Made by a program: the position numbers and the translations under genes. 64,000 bases of DNA from Omphiscola glabra (Eukaryota; Mollusca; Gastropoda; Lymnaeidae): the NCBI GenBank assembly GCA_964017045.1, contig OZ024810.1, positions 13,565,342 to 13,629,341 on the forward strand, in the 5' to 3' direction. Positions 1 through 13,484 of the stretch are shown here, piece by piece. Every line of letters begins with the position of its first letter. The first letter of the stretch is position 1. The notes below the pieces were generated by a model, which ran no database searches, had not been told where the DNA came from, and saw nothing but the letters and a program-made list of their open reading frames with translations.

Positions 1-23
1 TTTAAACCGCCAACAATCCAGTT

Positions 24-955
24 AAAAACTAGATACCTATAAAACATGTGATAACTAAGATAATTATAATACATATGGTGACTTAGATACCTATAATACA
101 CATGGTGACTTAGATACCTATCATATATGTGGTGACTTAGATACCTATAATACATATGGTGACTTAAATAAATATAAAACATGTGGTGAAGTATATACCT
201 ATAATACATATGGTGACTTAGACACATATAATACACATGGAAGTCTTAGATATCTATAATACATATGATAACTTTGATACCTATAATACATATGATAACT
301 TAGATACCTATTATACATATGGTGACTTGGATACCTATAATACATATGGAGGTCTTAGATACATATAATACATAGATATTTTAGATACCTATAATACATG
401 TGGTGACTTTGATACATATAATACATATGTTGACTTAGATACATATAATACATATGTTGACTTTGATACCTATAATACATATGGTGACTTAGATACCTAA
501 AATACATATGGTGACTTAGATACCTATAATACATATGATAACTTAGATACCAATTATACATATGGTGACTTAGATACCTATAATACATATGGAGGTCTTA
601 GATACCTATAATACATAGATATTTTAGATACCTATAATACATGTGGTGACTTTGATACATATAATACATATGTTGACTTAGATACCTATAATACATATGG
701 TGACTTATATACATATAATACATGTGGTGATGTAGATACCTATAGTAAATATGTTACTATACTGAGATAACTATTGTATATGCAGTGACTTAGATAATAT
801 TGATCATAAAGTGACATAGATGCACAGTGTACATAAAGTGACTTAGATTATTAGTGTACATATTGTGACTTATATACCTAGTGTACATGTAGTGACTTGG
901 ATACATATTGTATTTATATAGTGGCTTATATACCTATTGTACATACAGTGACTAG
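24..955. repeat. 27-bp AT-rich minisatellite
   Basis: About 33 degenerate units of 27 bp built around gacttagatacctataat and acatatggt. It lies in what would be intron 12 of LRR copy A, left of exon 12. Units diverge toward the right end (780-955). A minus-strand open frame across part of it (355-588) only reflects the period being a multiple of three. Confidence 0.9.
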
Positions 956-1400
956 ACTGAGATAAGCAATCTTTCAATTTTTTTAAATTAATACCAATTA
1001 TTTGTCCGAGTACCGGACAATTCTGGTTGTAACAGGCACAATTTTATTGTTGTGCTTTTTCCGGCGGAGCGGAGTTTCAATGGGTGGTCGCAATGGGCGG
1101 GTACGGGATAGGGAGCTAGTTTTAAGGATCTTAAGTCATCCATCTGCAATTATAGAGTTTGATCCGCTTTAATGAATTGGTAACTTTGAAGACCAGCCAA
1201 GTCTTCTTATATTCTATTTAACGAGACCACTCTCATGCCTTTTACCATGGCAGTTTTATTTAACCAAGTCACTATCAAATGATGGTTATTATTAATCCAC
1301 GTCATTACCAGGAAAAATTCATGTATTACATACTATGCCAGTATTGTGACTACTGGTCAGTATTATTTACCGAAGCCACTACCCGTAGAAGTTTACCTAC

Positions 1401-4400
1401 TTTGACAGATCCCTGAGCCACTGTGGCTATTTTTATCAGCTCTTCTCTCTCCATCAAGGGGCATGCAACGATATACATTTTTCCTAGCTCCGTGCAGTGG
1501 ACCATAGATCTGTGTGGCAAGCATGGAAGCTCTGATAGCTAGGGGTGTAACGATGAGAAACTTACTTCAAATATTTAACAACACATTTTTGAATCAAACA
1601 TGTGGACAATTTTGGCCATTAAGATTTTAGAATAGATTTTAGAATATTTACTGTGCCAAAATAGACTTCAGAATATACTATTATCATAATGTTTTTTCCC
1701 CATTTGTCAAAGTTTATACATCAACCTATATTATAAATTCACATTTAATTTACAAAATGCAATCAGCCATAGATTTAAAACAAAATTGACAGTAATTGTG
1801 TACCTCTATATTAAAATCATCCAGGTTTACTTTATGAGACTGTACTTTCTTGTTCACTTCATCCATCAAGAATTTCTTCAGATCTTCTGGCACTGGAATT
1901 ATTTTTATTTATATTTTCAGAGAAGTCTTGAAGCATCTATGCAATTATTTATGATATTTAAGATAAATGCTCCTACTGTTATCAATTAAATAGTTGGCTT
2001 TTATGTTAACTTTTCAGATGCAAAAACGTCCAAAAACGTCCCAGAAATCGTATTCAACAAAATGAAAATCTAAAAAAAAAAATATATGAAATATTTGTTT
2101 TTTTAAATTAAAATTATCAATGCTTCTTATCATTTTTTAGAATTTTGGAAAGTCCCTAGAAGAAGCTTAACTATTAATTGTTTAAATATAACAAGATTTC
2201 ATTTATTTTTTAATTATTAAGTTTCTTTTTTAAAAACAGGTTTGACTTTTTTTCATTAGCAATGATCTGTAAAGGTCTAGATTGCTGTAAGGCAATATTA
2301 GCAATGATCTGTAAAGGTCTAGATTGCTGTAAGGCAATATTAGCAATGACCTGTAAAGGTCTAGATTGCTGTAAGGCAATATTAGCAATGGCCTGTAAAG
2401 GTCTAGATTGCGGTAAGGCAATATTAGCAATGGTCTGTAAAGGTCTAGATTGCTGTAAGGCAATATTATCAATGATCTGTAAAGGTCTAGAATGCTGTAA
2501 GGCAATATTAGCAATGACCTGTAAAGGTCTAGATTGCTGTAAGACAATATTAGCAATGATCTGTAAAGGTCTAGATTGCTGTAAGGCAATATTAGCAATG
2601 GTTTTACATTAACTGAAAAGTTTTTAAATCTCAGCTCCAGACAGCATTTTGTATGGTGCTCTCAACGCCGCCTATAATTTGTTTAACATTTCGTTCACCT
2701 AAAGTGGAACGCCTTTTACGTGTCTAATTTTAACTTATTAATAATATATTCGGTCATTTATTTTCTTCCAGCTGGATTAAGTTAATAAATAGATAACAAT
2801 GTGGTAGATGATAATCACTGATTTCAGCTACACAAAACGAATGCTTAATCAACAAAGTAGGTAGCACCAAATTCAATAGTGTGTTGAATCTTATAATTAA
2901 GAATTAAATCATGCCGTAGATTTGTGCAGAGAGAAGATGAAGAATAAAGTACGGAAAATATTGCATTATTTGATAGGATGGCCTGCATGTGGGCAAGGAA
3001 ATAATAATGAGCTTTCATGTAGGACAAGACCTTTTAATAAGCTCTCCAAATTTGGAAGAAAATCTAGAAGTAATCAAATCTATCAAAAACAACAAAAACC
3101 CCGGAATAATACCTCATCATGGCTGAACTTATTTGGAGGAAAAGAATGAATCACTCTGGTACATCTTTGACAAAAAGTTAAAATTCTACCAAATGGGAAA
3201 AAGCACTAATAACTTCATGACATAGAAATATGTCAAACGCTATTGCACCAAATTAAATAGGAATAACCATATTAAATGTAACCTATAAAATGCCGATAAC
3301 AATAGTTGCCAATAAACTAACACAATACATTGAATACGTACAAGGTGACAACCAATATGGATTCATACAAAACAAATGAACAACTGATGGCGTTTTCAAT
3401 ATCATATGCTATAAGATAAATCTTACTACTATAAAATCACTGTCCACAATGGCTCATGGTAGCATCCAAGTGAAATATAAAAAATAGGTGACGCTTCGAA
3501 TGTTTAGCATACCCAAAATACTTAAAAGTCTGATACATTCAACATTAAACAACCAAAAAAAAAAAAAAATTTAATGTGAAAATTTAAGAGAATAAGGCTT
3601 AAAAGACAAGGAGACTAAATGACTTGTATGCTATGTAACCTAAAATTATAGAAAGTTATGCGATGCATACATTATATTAACACCCAGAGAACAATAGCAG
3701 GACACTTTATGAGAGAAAATCAAGAGCCACGACAATTGGGTTTTTTCTACAGCCAACCCCTTAAGTATCGTGCACATGCTGCTGACATACTGTTGTTAAG
3801 TAAAAAAAAAGTTGAGACATATCAAAAGATTATTTTTTTTAAAGTTAGAGACACGTCACTACAAGCAGGACTGGAAGTTAACTTTTTATATATATCTTTG
3901 CAATTGTGTGTGCTAAAAAAAGTGGACAAACAGAGGAAATTATTAAAACGATAGAGCAAACCTATGAAAAAGTATTTAAATTTAAATATCTAGGATCCTT
4001 AATAAATTTAAAAACTGATTTCGGCATAAAACAGGACATAAGTTGGTGGTAAAAAAATATCCAAAAGTAAAAAGATTATAAGAAAAAACAAAGAAACTAA
4101 ATACACACCTCCCCTTTCCATCACATTTCAATTACATGTTTGCACAGATCCTAATTACAAAAGGCCATATCACCACAGAAGTCAATTTCGGGCACTGACT
4201 TAAAGATTGGACTTTTAACTTGACTTTGCCTGCATCAAAATGTTGCTACTAAACCCAACCCACCTGTAATTAATTGAAGGAAAGGTTCAGAAGTGACGTT
4301 CAGACCAATTAAGTGAACATTGGTGAGGCGTTTACAGTTGGTTAGTAGGGCTTTTATTGATTTATCGGTTAGACCTGGAAATAACGTGCAGTGAGTGTTT

Positions 4401-7400
4401 TAAACATATATATTCTTACATAACTATGATCATGTTAATTGGTTAAGAGTTTTAAAATGTATTTTCATCCTTCTAAAAAGTACTTTAAATACAATTTCTC
4501 TAATATCTTTTTTTTTAAAATTTATTGACTCTAACATGTGTTTCTTGGCTTTCTATTCCAGGAATAAGCAAGTCATTTGGGATTTTTAAGTTTGTTTGGC
4601 TGTATGAAATTTTGACATAGAGTTAACATAATGAAAATCACAAAAAAATGTTAAGCATTTAATATGTTTAAGAATTACATCAGCAAGGTCGACATGGGGT
4701 TAAAGGTCACAGGGACATTTTAATTGTGAACATAATGATTAAAACTGTATTTATGAAGGATACTTTCGATACATCGTTTAAAATCTTAAATTACACTATA
4801 TTAAGAGGAACGGCTGTGAGTTGCATATCCCTCAGTTGAAGCATTTTCCTGGTATCACAATTTAATGTTTATATTTTATTCCTTTTTCTTGCCCCTTAAA
4901 ATTTTTACCCTAAAGTAAACTCATGTATTTTATTTTATTTTTGTCGCCCTTTAACAAGGATTATTTATCAGTAAAGACATCAAAGAGAGGTAATCCTAAT
5001 TTTAAAGAAAAGCTCTTACTTGAGTTCACTTCCATGTAAATCATTTTAAGCAGACGTAAATTCTTGGATAACAGAATAATAGACTCGTCTGAATAATCTG
5101 GGGACAAAAACAAAGCAGAAAATTACGTAACCAATATTTTAAATGTATGACAATAAAGTAAAGCACAAATGGAGTTGCCTAATTCAAGTTTGAGTGGACT
5201 ATGCCCAAATCGTCTGGACTATACGAATTAGAGGAAAGACGGAGTATAGTGGCCTGCAGAAGTCTATAGTGACCCTCAGATATAGTACACTGGCCTGCAG
5301 ACAGACTATACTGGCCTCCAGACGTACTATAGTGGCCGTCAGACAGAGTATAGTGGCCGTCAGACAGAGTACACTGGCCTGCAGACATTGTGCACAGACC
5401 TGCAGACAGACTATAGTGGCCAGCTGACATAGTACACTGGCCTGCAGAAAGTCTATATTGGCCAGCAAACATAGTACACAGACCTGCAGACAGTCTATAG
5501 TGGCCTGCAGACATAATGCATTGGCCTGCAGACAGTATATAATGGCCTGGAGACAAAGTACAGTGGCCTGCAGACAGTCTATAATGACCTGCAGACATAG
5601 TAAACTGGCCTGCAGACAGTCTATAATAGCCTGAAGACATAGTACACTGGCCTGCAGACAGCCTATAATGGCCTGCAGACATAGTACACTGGCCTGCAGA
5701 CAATCTATAGTGGCCGTCAGACATAGTACAGTGGCCTGCAGACAGTCTATAGTGGCCGGCAGACAGACTGTAGTTGTCCGCAGACAGACTAAAGAGGCCG
5801 GCTGGGAAATTGAGAAGTGGACCAAAGATTTATTTGATTCCATCCATAATACGTTCAAATACCCAATAATAGTTAATGAGGCAGAAACATGTGTTCTAAT
5901 TTCTTCTTATCTTAACATCCTTTCAATATTTCCAATTACTAATGTTAACTTTATGCTCAATTCACTTTGCCTGTAATATACGATAATGTCAAGTTTAGCC
6001 AGCACAATGTTTAATTGTGTAGAGCAAAAGGGAAGGGAAAAAAATGTGGTTTTGTCTTGCAACAAGACACAGACATTTTACCCATAATTTCTTGAGTAAC
6101 AAAAATTAGCTCTCTGATGTTATGGCAATTTTCTGCCAACAAATTCACTGTAGTTGTCGAGATACAGCAGTTTGATATTTGGAGCTTTTCCAATGATTTC
6201 CCAGTTTTAATGACATTATGCAAACATCTGTAGTCGTCCTCCGAATCAGGAAACCAGGAAACAAGCAGTTCTTTTAACTATAATAGTAAAAAATGAAAAT
6301 GACCTTATCATTTCTATGTATTAATATATTCATATCATTTTTAAAATTGTATATTATCAATGTGGGGGCGGGGGGGGGGTGTGGGGGGATTTTGTAAGAC
6401 ATGTTTTTTATGTTCACTATTTTGTGATTTACAATTTCTTTTTCAGCATCTTTTTCATGTTTTTTTTGTGTTGGGAAATGTCATTGTTTCTAAACTCATA
6501 CGTGCACCATTCAGGATGGCGGCATCACTGGAATGAAAATCTTTCCAGCGTATTGTTTTCAACGAACTGTCCACGTACATTATGTCTTAGGTCCACCTCT
6601 AATTCTACAATATTTATCGCTTTATTACATTGATTTCTAATTTTCAACACCTAGGGAAATTAAATTAAGAGTTTCAGAAATTCGATGTAATGCAAATATA
6701 TGTTGTCCCTTTCTTTATTTCTAAAACCAATGATTATAAGATTGTAGAAACGATGAACTCGTTAAAACATCTGACCAGCTCTGGCTTGCTTTTCGATGCA
6801 ATGGCGTTAAGTGGAGAACTTGAGAGGTGTCCATCAGACAGTGCAAGATGGGAAACATCGAGGTTGTGTATAAGCTCTACAACGGCAAAATCGTTAAAAT
6901 TGGGGCAGCCTGAAAAAAAAGGGGCAACAAAATGAAACTCGAGTGAACTGTCGACACAATAGATCTGATATCCAAGCTAAGTAGTAGTTATACTGCTATG
7001 TATGGATCATTAAAGGTATCTTACCTGAAAAGTCAACTTTGTGGAGCTGTTTACAGCCTGCAAGCATTCGCACACCAAAATCTGTCATAAGATAATTTCC
7101 CATAATTGTCAGAGATTTCAATTTTTTTGCATGAGCCCCAATTAGTTCTAATACATCATCAGTAATGCAGTCGTCCTCGGGGAATGGTGCGTAAAAGGCG
7201 AGGGTTTCAATGGTGTCATTTGCCAGTAAAAACTGCTTGAAACATCCGGGAGCCACTTTGTCATCTTTGAATATTGAAGCACATGATTTGAGACTCCTTA
7301 TTTTGGGTTTGATAAGGCGTGCTGATAAGGCTTTATCAAAATCATCCTGAGAGTCGTGATGACTTAAATCAAAGTCGCGCGCGCCTGAAGGCAGACAAAA

Positions 7401-10400
7401 ACCCGCCAAGTACAGGAGGGAAAGGTAATCTACCTGAAAATAACGAAACAAGTTGGATTTGAAATACAAATAACATTTTTTTTACAAATCTGTATTCTAT
7501 ATATAGCAAAATAAAAAGTAGCGGGATATAGAAACATATTAGTAATTTGCAGCCCCAGTCTTTGTCTCAGGACGTACAACACTTTTTTAAATAAAGATGA
7601 CTGAAATGAGAATTTTGAATTACAAACCAAACCAGGGTAAGGTAAAATAGAAAAGTTAACAAGCAAGATATCATTCTTTAGTAACACTGAAACAAAAGGT
7701 GGCTTTGATTTCCTAGATCACAGGACACGTTGTATATGGTCGTGATTAGAAACACACTATGACACAAAAACAGAAATGTGTTATTAAAAAAATTCGCATA
7801 TAGCGGCTAGCAATGCCAGATAATAAAAACCATAAGAAAAAAAATGGACTTCCTAGTCCAGTGACATCTGCAGTTGAGATGTTTCAGCATAATGCACAAT
7901 ACGCCGCCAACACTGAATAGAATGGCTTCACAATCTAGTAGAGTCTACAAATGAGATATTTCAGCGTAATGCATTACACTGTGCCAACACAGAACAGAAT
8001 AAACACACCCGGTAAGATGAGAAGCCACATTTGCCTGGCTAAGAAAAAGCAGATTGTGAAAGCAATCACGTGATGAATTGGGACGGAGCCGTAGGTGACC
8101 ACATTACATTAACAAAGGGGGTAAAATTGACCTCTCTGAAATATTTAAATAACTAACGATTATGAGAAGAAAAAAAAACATTAACACAAACATAGTTGGA
8201 CTTAATAATTGATAATCTACACTCAGAACAGAATTTTAAAAAAATTTGTGTGTTCAGCATTGGAAATTTTAATTTGTCAGTTAAAATTCTTTGAAATGAT
8301 TATAACTAATTTTTTTTAAAACTGTCTGAAGTTGAGTTAAAATATTGATCTATGTGTACAAAAAAAAATTAGATGACCGTCTAGAAAATAAATGTACTCT
8401 CATTACATTTGTTATTTCGAGATCTATGGACTGCAGTGTTTGTCCACATAATGAACATAAGTGATGTACTCCATGGCTGGAAAATGTCTTGCAGTTGCTC
8501 ACATTCACGTATTGCAGTTTGATTTGAACATTCTCGACAAAAGTTGAGATCTGGGGGTGAAGAACATGTTAATATACCTGAAAAGTATATTAAAAAGTAA
8601 ATGCACGATCTCAAATTAATATCTTTCTTTCTTTTGTGTGTTCCAAAACCTGGTATGAGTGCGTGTACAGATAGGTTAAGAAAGTACAAGTTGCCTTATT
8701 TTCTGGTGGCTGTATCTGCCTAATAACTACTATGTCTTGGGGGTCAAATAACCACAAGGCTGTGATATGTTTTGTACAAATGGGTTGTGCTGAACTAATG
8801 AAGTGGGATGGCATCTGTCGAAACGACATGGCATTTTAAGTGGAATTTCAGCAGGCTACATGAAATTACATTAAAAGTGGGATGTCGTCAGAAAACGTGA
8901 CATTGCATTGTAAGTGGGATGTCATAAGCCAACACGACATGGCATTATAAATGATATGTCTTCAGTCAAAATGACATGGCATTATAAATTTGATTTCATC
9001 CGCCAACGTGAAATGGCATTATAAGTTGTATGTCATCAGCCAACACGACATGGCATTATAGGGGGGATGTCATCAGCCAACATGACATGGCGTTACCGTC
9101 TAACATTCGCATCACACAAAAAAGATGTTTGTTTTAGTTACTTTGTGACTAGAATATTGATAACTATTAGATTTATCATATATTGAAATATAAAAAAAAG
9201 TAAGAAATAAATAATAACATAGTTATTTCAAAGCTTATTAATATCTTTAGTTTTCTCACCCCATTTAAGAGAAAGGCGTTGTCTGAAATGTTACAGTATG
9301 CAACATTCATTGAGACCAATAAAGGAGCATTTTGTAACAACGCCTGCAAAAAATGTTGAGAAATAATATGTTTGCAAAATTTATATACACTTGAAATATA
9401 ACATTTAGAAAAAAAATATTAATTGATCAACCGTGTAAAAACAAAATGTTCTAAAAATTGTATTAAAAAAAAATAAGATTTCCTAATTTGTTCTTGAAAT
9501 TTGATAAGGTTGATAAGATCGTGTTTTGCTTGATCTGTAATGAAGCAGTCACTCTTTTTAAAATACTTATTTCTACCATTAAACACATTATATAGACCTA
9601 CAAATAAATCATTAAAAAAAGATACATTTAGTATCCCTGAAATGATTTTTTACATTTATTAAGACAAAATTACTATTCGTACATAAATTGTGATAATAAA
9701 AGATAAAATATCATAAATGATTTGTAAAGAATACCTTTATGTTGTCATCACTAACTTCTGGACAGCATTCCAGGATTACTGTAGTAAGTTTGAAGTTAAT
9801 AACATTCGCTTGAAATGTAAATAAATCCAATTCATTCAATTTCAAGTTTGCTATTTCACTAAGATTCAAGATTCTGAGATCGACATATCTGGAAACAAAA
9901 TATGCAATTAACAAAGGCGCTGTAAAATTATAAAATATCCAGGCAAAAAAAAAAAAAAATTCCATTCTTAATATTTAGATTTATTCTTAAGTCATAATGT
10001 GTTGTGTTTTAAGTATTGGTAAAAAGGTGAAGCAGTAATGGGAAAACCTGTAAATAGGAAAAAATAAAAAAAACACGAACATGTCGGAAGGAAGTCTTCT
10101 TCAACGAAAAAACTACAATGAACTCAATAAAAAAAATTAAAAAAAACAACTTTGCTTTCTTTTAGTATCCGAGCAGGCAGCAAGAGGAATTTTAATAGAC
10201 CGTTGGCATCATTAGTTTTGTTTTTGGAAAACCCAACATCCGAGAGTAACAAAGCATTCATGACGAACTCTTAAGTTTGTGAACTGTTTTTTTCCTAGTT
10301 CTTATTGTTTCTTATTTTGTCCTGTCTGCTCAACACGGCTCTCAGTCGAAACGTTCTCTTTCTATCGTTCTGTCTTTATATGTCAAGCTTCCGCATACTT

Positions 10401-12050
10401 TGTTCAAATACTTCCTTGTAGTAGTTTTAGAACTGAAGTAAGGAAAATGGGACGGAAGATAGGAAAAGTGAGTACAATGCGATTGGTTGTAACAAGGCTG
10501 TAACTTAACATGTCTAACCTTTTCAATATTCTGTTGATACATTCTTCGGGCACAAGGGGACATCTTTTTAGATTCAGTATTTTACAGTTTGCGGGTAAAA
10601 GCGCTTCCAGGATTCTGGAAAAAAAAGAAAGAAAATCTATGTCATATAAAGCCGTCCGTAGAATGTGAGATAAGGTAAAATCCCATTCTTCACTTACTAA
10701 ATAAATCGCTTAAAAAAAGCAGAAAACTATCGAGCCAGAGCTCATTAAGTTTTCCCCCAGCGTACTCACCCCTTCCAACCGGTCTTCAACCAAGTCCCCC
10801 ACAATTCTTTATTCCTCCTCTGAGACAACCCCACCCGCCTTTCATCCTTTGACTATGTGGGTGAGGCCGCACCAACCAAGGAGCACCTTGTCGGCTGGCG
10901 GGACTGCTCTCACAGCACCTGATCGGCTGATGGGACTGCTCTCACAGCACCTGGTCGGCTGGTGGGACTGCTCTCACAGCACCTGGTCGGCTGGTGGGAC
11001 TGCTCTCACAGCACCTGGTCGGCTGGTGGGACTGCTCTCACAGCACCTGGTCTTCTGGTGGTGCTGCTCTCACAGCTCCTGGTCTTCTGGAGGTGTTACT
11101 CTCACAGAACCTGGTCTGCTGGCAGTGTTGCTCTCACAGAACCTGGTCGGCTGGCGGTGTTGCTCTCACAGAGCCTGCAGTCGAACTTTCTGGGATCATG
11201 ATTACAAGTTGCCGTTAAGGGATATGAGGCTATGGGCTGTGGTGGAAGCCTATAGCCGGTGATTCTAAATATGCAGCCCTGAGAAAGCTGCTCCTAGGCA
11301 ACCGTTTCGTCCCAGCTATTTCGCGAACTAGTCGCGAGGTGGAAACCCACTGTAGAATCCCTCTTAGAGGGCGTCCGATGCTTCCCCGGGACGGGTGGGG
11401 GGAGATATTAGGACGTTAATTTACCGTCCCGGCCCCTAGGAGAGTGGACTACGGACGCTTGAAACACAGCGTCTTCGGTCGACCAGATGTCTTCGGGCGG
11501 GGAGGGTCTCCGTCGGCGAACCCGATCGAGCGGTTGCGGGCGGGGACGCTCCACGTCCGGGGAGGTCTCTGACGCCCTTCCGCACGGCCTGCCGCCGAGG
11601 CGGCTGGCAGGTGCGGGTGGGCGCCGGGGAGGGCATTAGGAGCGTAAGCTCGACGGCCCGCTGACGCCATTTCCTAATGAGATATTCGAGGGGCTGGAAT
11701 GGATACATTTTAAAGTCCCTAATACACCCTTTCCCAACCTGGGGTGGCGAAAAATGCCTTCTAGTAGTGTGTCAACTTTGTGATCATGTCACCTGCTTAT
11801 GTTATCCTTTACACACTACTTATTTTGTAATAAATTAATTGGCTACTTACATCGGCGTTACATGGTTGGCGTGAAATTTGATTATTCTGTCAAGTAGACA
11901 CTGACTCGATTCTCCCCATGAGCCATGGTCCAATTCTCTAATCAAATTCTGCCATTGCAGTTGCATGGATGGACATGGAGAATATTGACTGATTATGCAT
12001 TCAATTAGGGTGAGTGTTGAAAATTGTTGTAATGTCGGAACTCCGTCCAT
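1401..12050 (-). CDS. LRR (RNI-type) protein, copy A, exons 1-12, 3' end outside window
   Basis: Exons on the minus strand, 5' to 3': 11851-12050, 10519-10614, 9735-9888, 9260-9343, 8407-8550, 7025-7433, 6776-6909, 6082-6277, 5020-5097, 4264-4374, 1804-1892, 1401-1538. All have AG acceptors, GT donors and open frames that join in phase (intron phases 2,2,0,0,0,1,0,1,1,1,0). The first ATG (MDGVPTLQQF) aligns with the starts of copies B, C and D. The joined frame gives about 611 residues; exon 13, found about 3 kb downstream in B and C, would lie off the left edge. Exons 2-10 show repeated L-x-x-L-x-L and C-x-x-[IV] patterns typical of RNI/FBXL/AMN1-like leucine-rich repeats. I see no clear F-box, signal peptide or membrane segment. 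Exon 5 uses an acceptor after a C-rich tract; the site used by B and C would meet a stop here. Function is not recognised; a protein-recognition role is inferred from the fold only. Confidence 0.7.
2255..2601. repeat. 42-bp minisatellite in copy A intron 10
   Basis: Eight near-identical units of 42 bp (core gatctgtaaaggtctagatt). Because 42 is a multiple of three, both strands stay open for over 110 codons; these frames are by-products of the repeat. Low divergence suggests recent expansion. Confidence 0.93.
2920..4070 (+). mobile_element. Decayed non-LTR reverse transcriptase remnant (copy A intron 10)
   Basis: Frameshifted plus-strand pieces resemble non-LTR reverse transcriptases. Around 3040-3150 there is a K-N-N-K-x-P-G-I segment followed by L-x-x-G-G-x-E. 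Around 3770-3960 there is an A-x-A-A-D-I-L-L-L-S segment, the decayed Y-A-D-D region, then A-G-L-E-V-N. About 4000 there is F-K-Y-L-G-S-L-I. No continuous frame remains. A related remnant lies in the matching intron of copy C (about 46.0-47.3 kb) with the same internal text, so the insertion probably predates the split of the two introns. Confidence 0.65.
5236..5800. repeat. 21-bp minisatellite in copy A intron 8
   Basis: About 26 units of 21 bp alternating tggcctgcagacagtctata and cctgcagacatagtacactgg types. It sits between exon 8 and exon 9, the same intron that holds 20-bp arrays in copies B and C. Long open frames on both strands (minus to 181 and 219 codons) are repeat artefacts. Confidence 0.92.
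8826..9105. repeat. 37-bp minisatellite in copy A intron 4
   Basis: About seven diverged units of 37 bp with the core gatgtcatcagccaacacga followed by catggcattataa. It lies between exon 4 (9260-9343) and exon 5 (8407-8550). I did not find it in the matching introns of B or C. Confidence 0.85.
10886..11182. repeat. 32-bp minisatellite in copy A intron 1
   Basis: About nine units of 32 bp (ggtcggctggtgggactgct followed by ctcacagcacct). The first five units are nearly identical and the rest are progressively changed. It abuts a GC-rich block at 11220-11700, so array and block may belong to one inserted element. Overlapping open frames on the plus strand are artefacts. Confidence 0.9.
11220..11700. 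other. GC-rich block of unknown origin in copy A intron 1
   Basis: A stretch of about 480 bp, far richer in G+C than anything else in the window, containing runs such as gggcggggagggtctccgtc. Two overlapping minus-strand frames of 90 and 73 codons, rich in R, P and A, are what random GC-rich sequence gives; neither matches a family I recognise. It could be part of an inserted retroelement leader, a non-autonomous element, or foreign sequence. Confidence 0.6.
11722..11775. mobile_element. Possible hAT-like transposon end
   Basis: The text ttcccaacctggggtggcga resembles inverted-repeat ends of some hAT transposons (general form CAGxGGTTCCCAACCTGGGG). No matching opposite end or target-site duplication was found by eye. 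Weak call. Confidence 0.25.
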
Positions 12051-12651
12051 GTTTATAATGTTTTAAATGTTTAGGCAAGGCAAAACTGAGAATAAATCTT
12101 GCATCAAGACATCAAGCGCACTAAAAACCGGAACAGAAATTAAAATTTAACAAATTAATTTAAAAATACAAAAAAAAGTCGAATCAAAATATATATGTTA
12201 AAATAGCTTGAATAATTTTGTTTTAGAGAGTCATAAGACTTATGCATTTTGGCAAACATATAAAAATTCCAATTACAAGTAGAGGCTAAATACTAATTGT
12301 ATTTTTCAAAACTAACAAAATTACTAGTGTAATACTTAATATAGCCTTTAAAAATGCAACTTCTAAGTGATGTCCAAAGACCTAAACATAAATAAAAGAA
12401 ATACTTTGTTTCGTAATGCGTTTTTGCTTGTATTTTGATTTCCCATTTTATGTGTCTTGCACCGCATTTTAACATGGGCTAATATATCCATGCGAATGGT
12501 TCTTAACTCGTCTATTAAAAGCATTGCTAGATTAAACTACTTGATTACCATGTGTTTTCAGTACTGGAAATAAACCACCTGTTGCCCATAGGAAGTCCAC
12601 ATTTTTGTGTTGGCCACTGGAAAAATTAGATCTGAAGACTATTTCATTTCA

Positions 12652-13484
12652 GCATAGGCGTAGCTAGTGTAACTGCCACATAGGCGTAGCTAGTGTAACT
12701 GCCACATAGGCGTAGCTAGTGTAACTGCCACATAGGCGTAGCTAGTGTAACTGCCACATAGGCGTAGCTAGTGTAACTGCCACATAGGCGTAGCTAGTGT
12801 AACTGCCACATAGGCGTAGCTAGTGTAACTGCCACATAGGCGTAGCTAGTGTAACTGCCACATAGGCGTAGCTAGTGTAACTGTCACATAGGCGTAGCTA
12901 GTGTAACTGTCACATAGCTAGTGTAACTGTCACATAGGCGTAGCTAGTGTAACTGCCACATAGGCGTAGCTAGTGTAACTGCCACATAGGCGTAGCTAGT
13001 GTAACTGCCACATAGGCGTAGCTAGTGTAACTGCCACATAGGCGTAGCTAGTGTAACTGCCACATAGGCGTAGCTAGTGTAACTGCCACATAGGCGTAGC
13101 TAGTATAACTGTCACATAGGCGTAGCTAGTGTAACTGTCACATAGGCGTAGCTAGTGTAACTGCCACATAGGCGTAGCTAGTGTAACTGCCACATAGGCG
13201 TAGCTAGTGTAACTGCCACATAGGCGTAGCTAGTGTAACTGCCACATAGGCGTAGCTAGTGTAACTGCCACATAGGCGTAGCTAGTGTAACTGCCACATA
13301 GGTGTAGCTAGTGTAACTGCCACATAGGCGTAGCTAGTGTAACTGCCACATAGGCGTAGCTAGTGTAACTGCCACATAGGCGTAGCTAGTGTAACTGCCA
13401 CATAGGCGTAGCTAGTGTAACTGCCACATAGGCGTAGCTAGTGTAACTGTCACATAGGCGTAGCTAGTGTAACTGTCACCATCG
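12652..13484. repeat. 26-bp satellite upstream of copy A
   Basis: About 32 head-to-tail units of 26 bp (cacataggcgtagctagtgt followed by aactgc), nearly identical; the main variation is gcc versus gtc, and one unit near 12910 is shortened. It sits 0.6-1.4 kb 5' of the copy A start codon. The core ggcgtagcta also occurs 5' of copies B, C and D. Confidence 0.95.

Noticed and set aside
2230..2612. Open frames of 116 and 122 codons on opposite strands
   Set aside because: 42-bp repeat inside an intron; open in both directions only because of the period.
5179..5858. Long minus-strand open frames (181 and 219 codons)
   Set aside because: They run through a 21-bp minisatellite whose period is a multiple of three; translation is a simple repeat and lies inside an intron of the LRR gene.
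8381..8689. 102-codon minus-strand frame through copy A exon 5
   Set aside because: It is a different frame from the one that aligns with exon 5 of B and C; with the acceptor at 8551 the aligned frame is open and the exon is exactly 144 bp.
11436..11708. Two overlapping R/P/A-rich frames as possible genes
   Set aside because: GC-rich sequence has few stops; the frames overlap, have no motif and lie within an intron.
12652..13484. CRISPR-like array
   Set aside because: Units are head-to-tail with no unique spacers, and the host is eukaryotic; it is a satellite.
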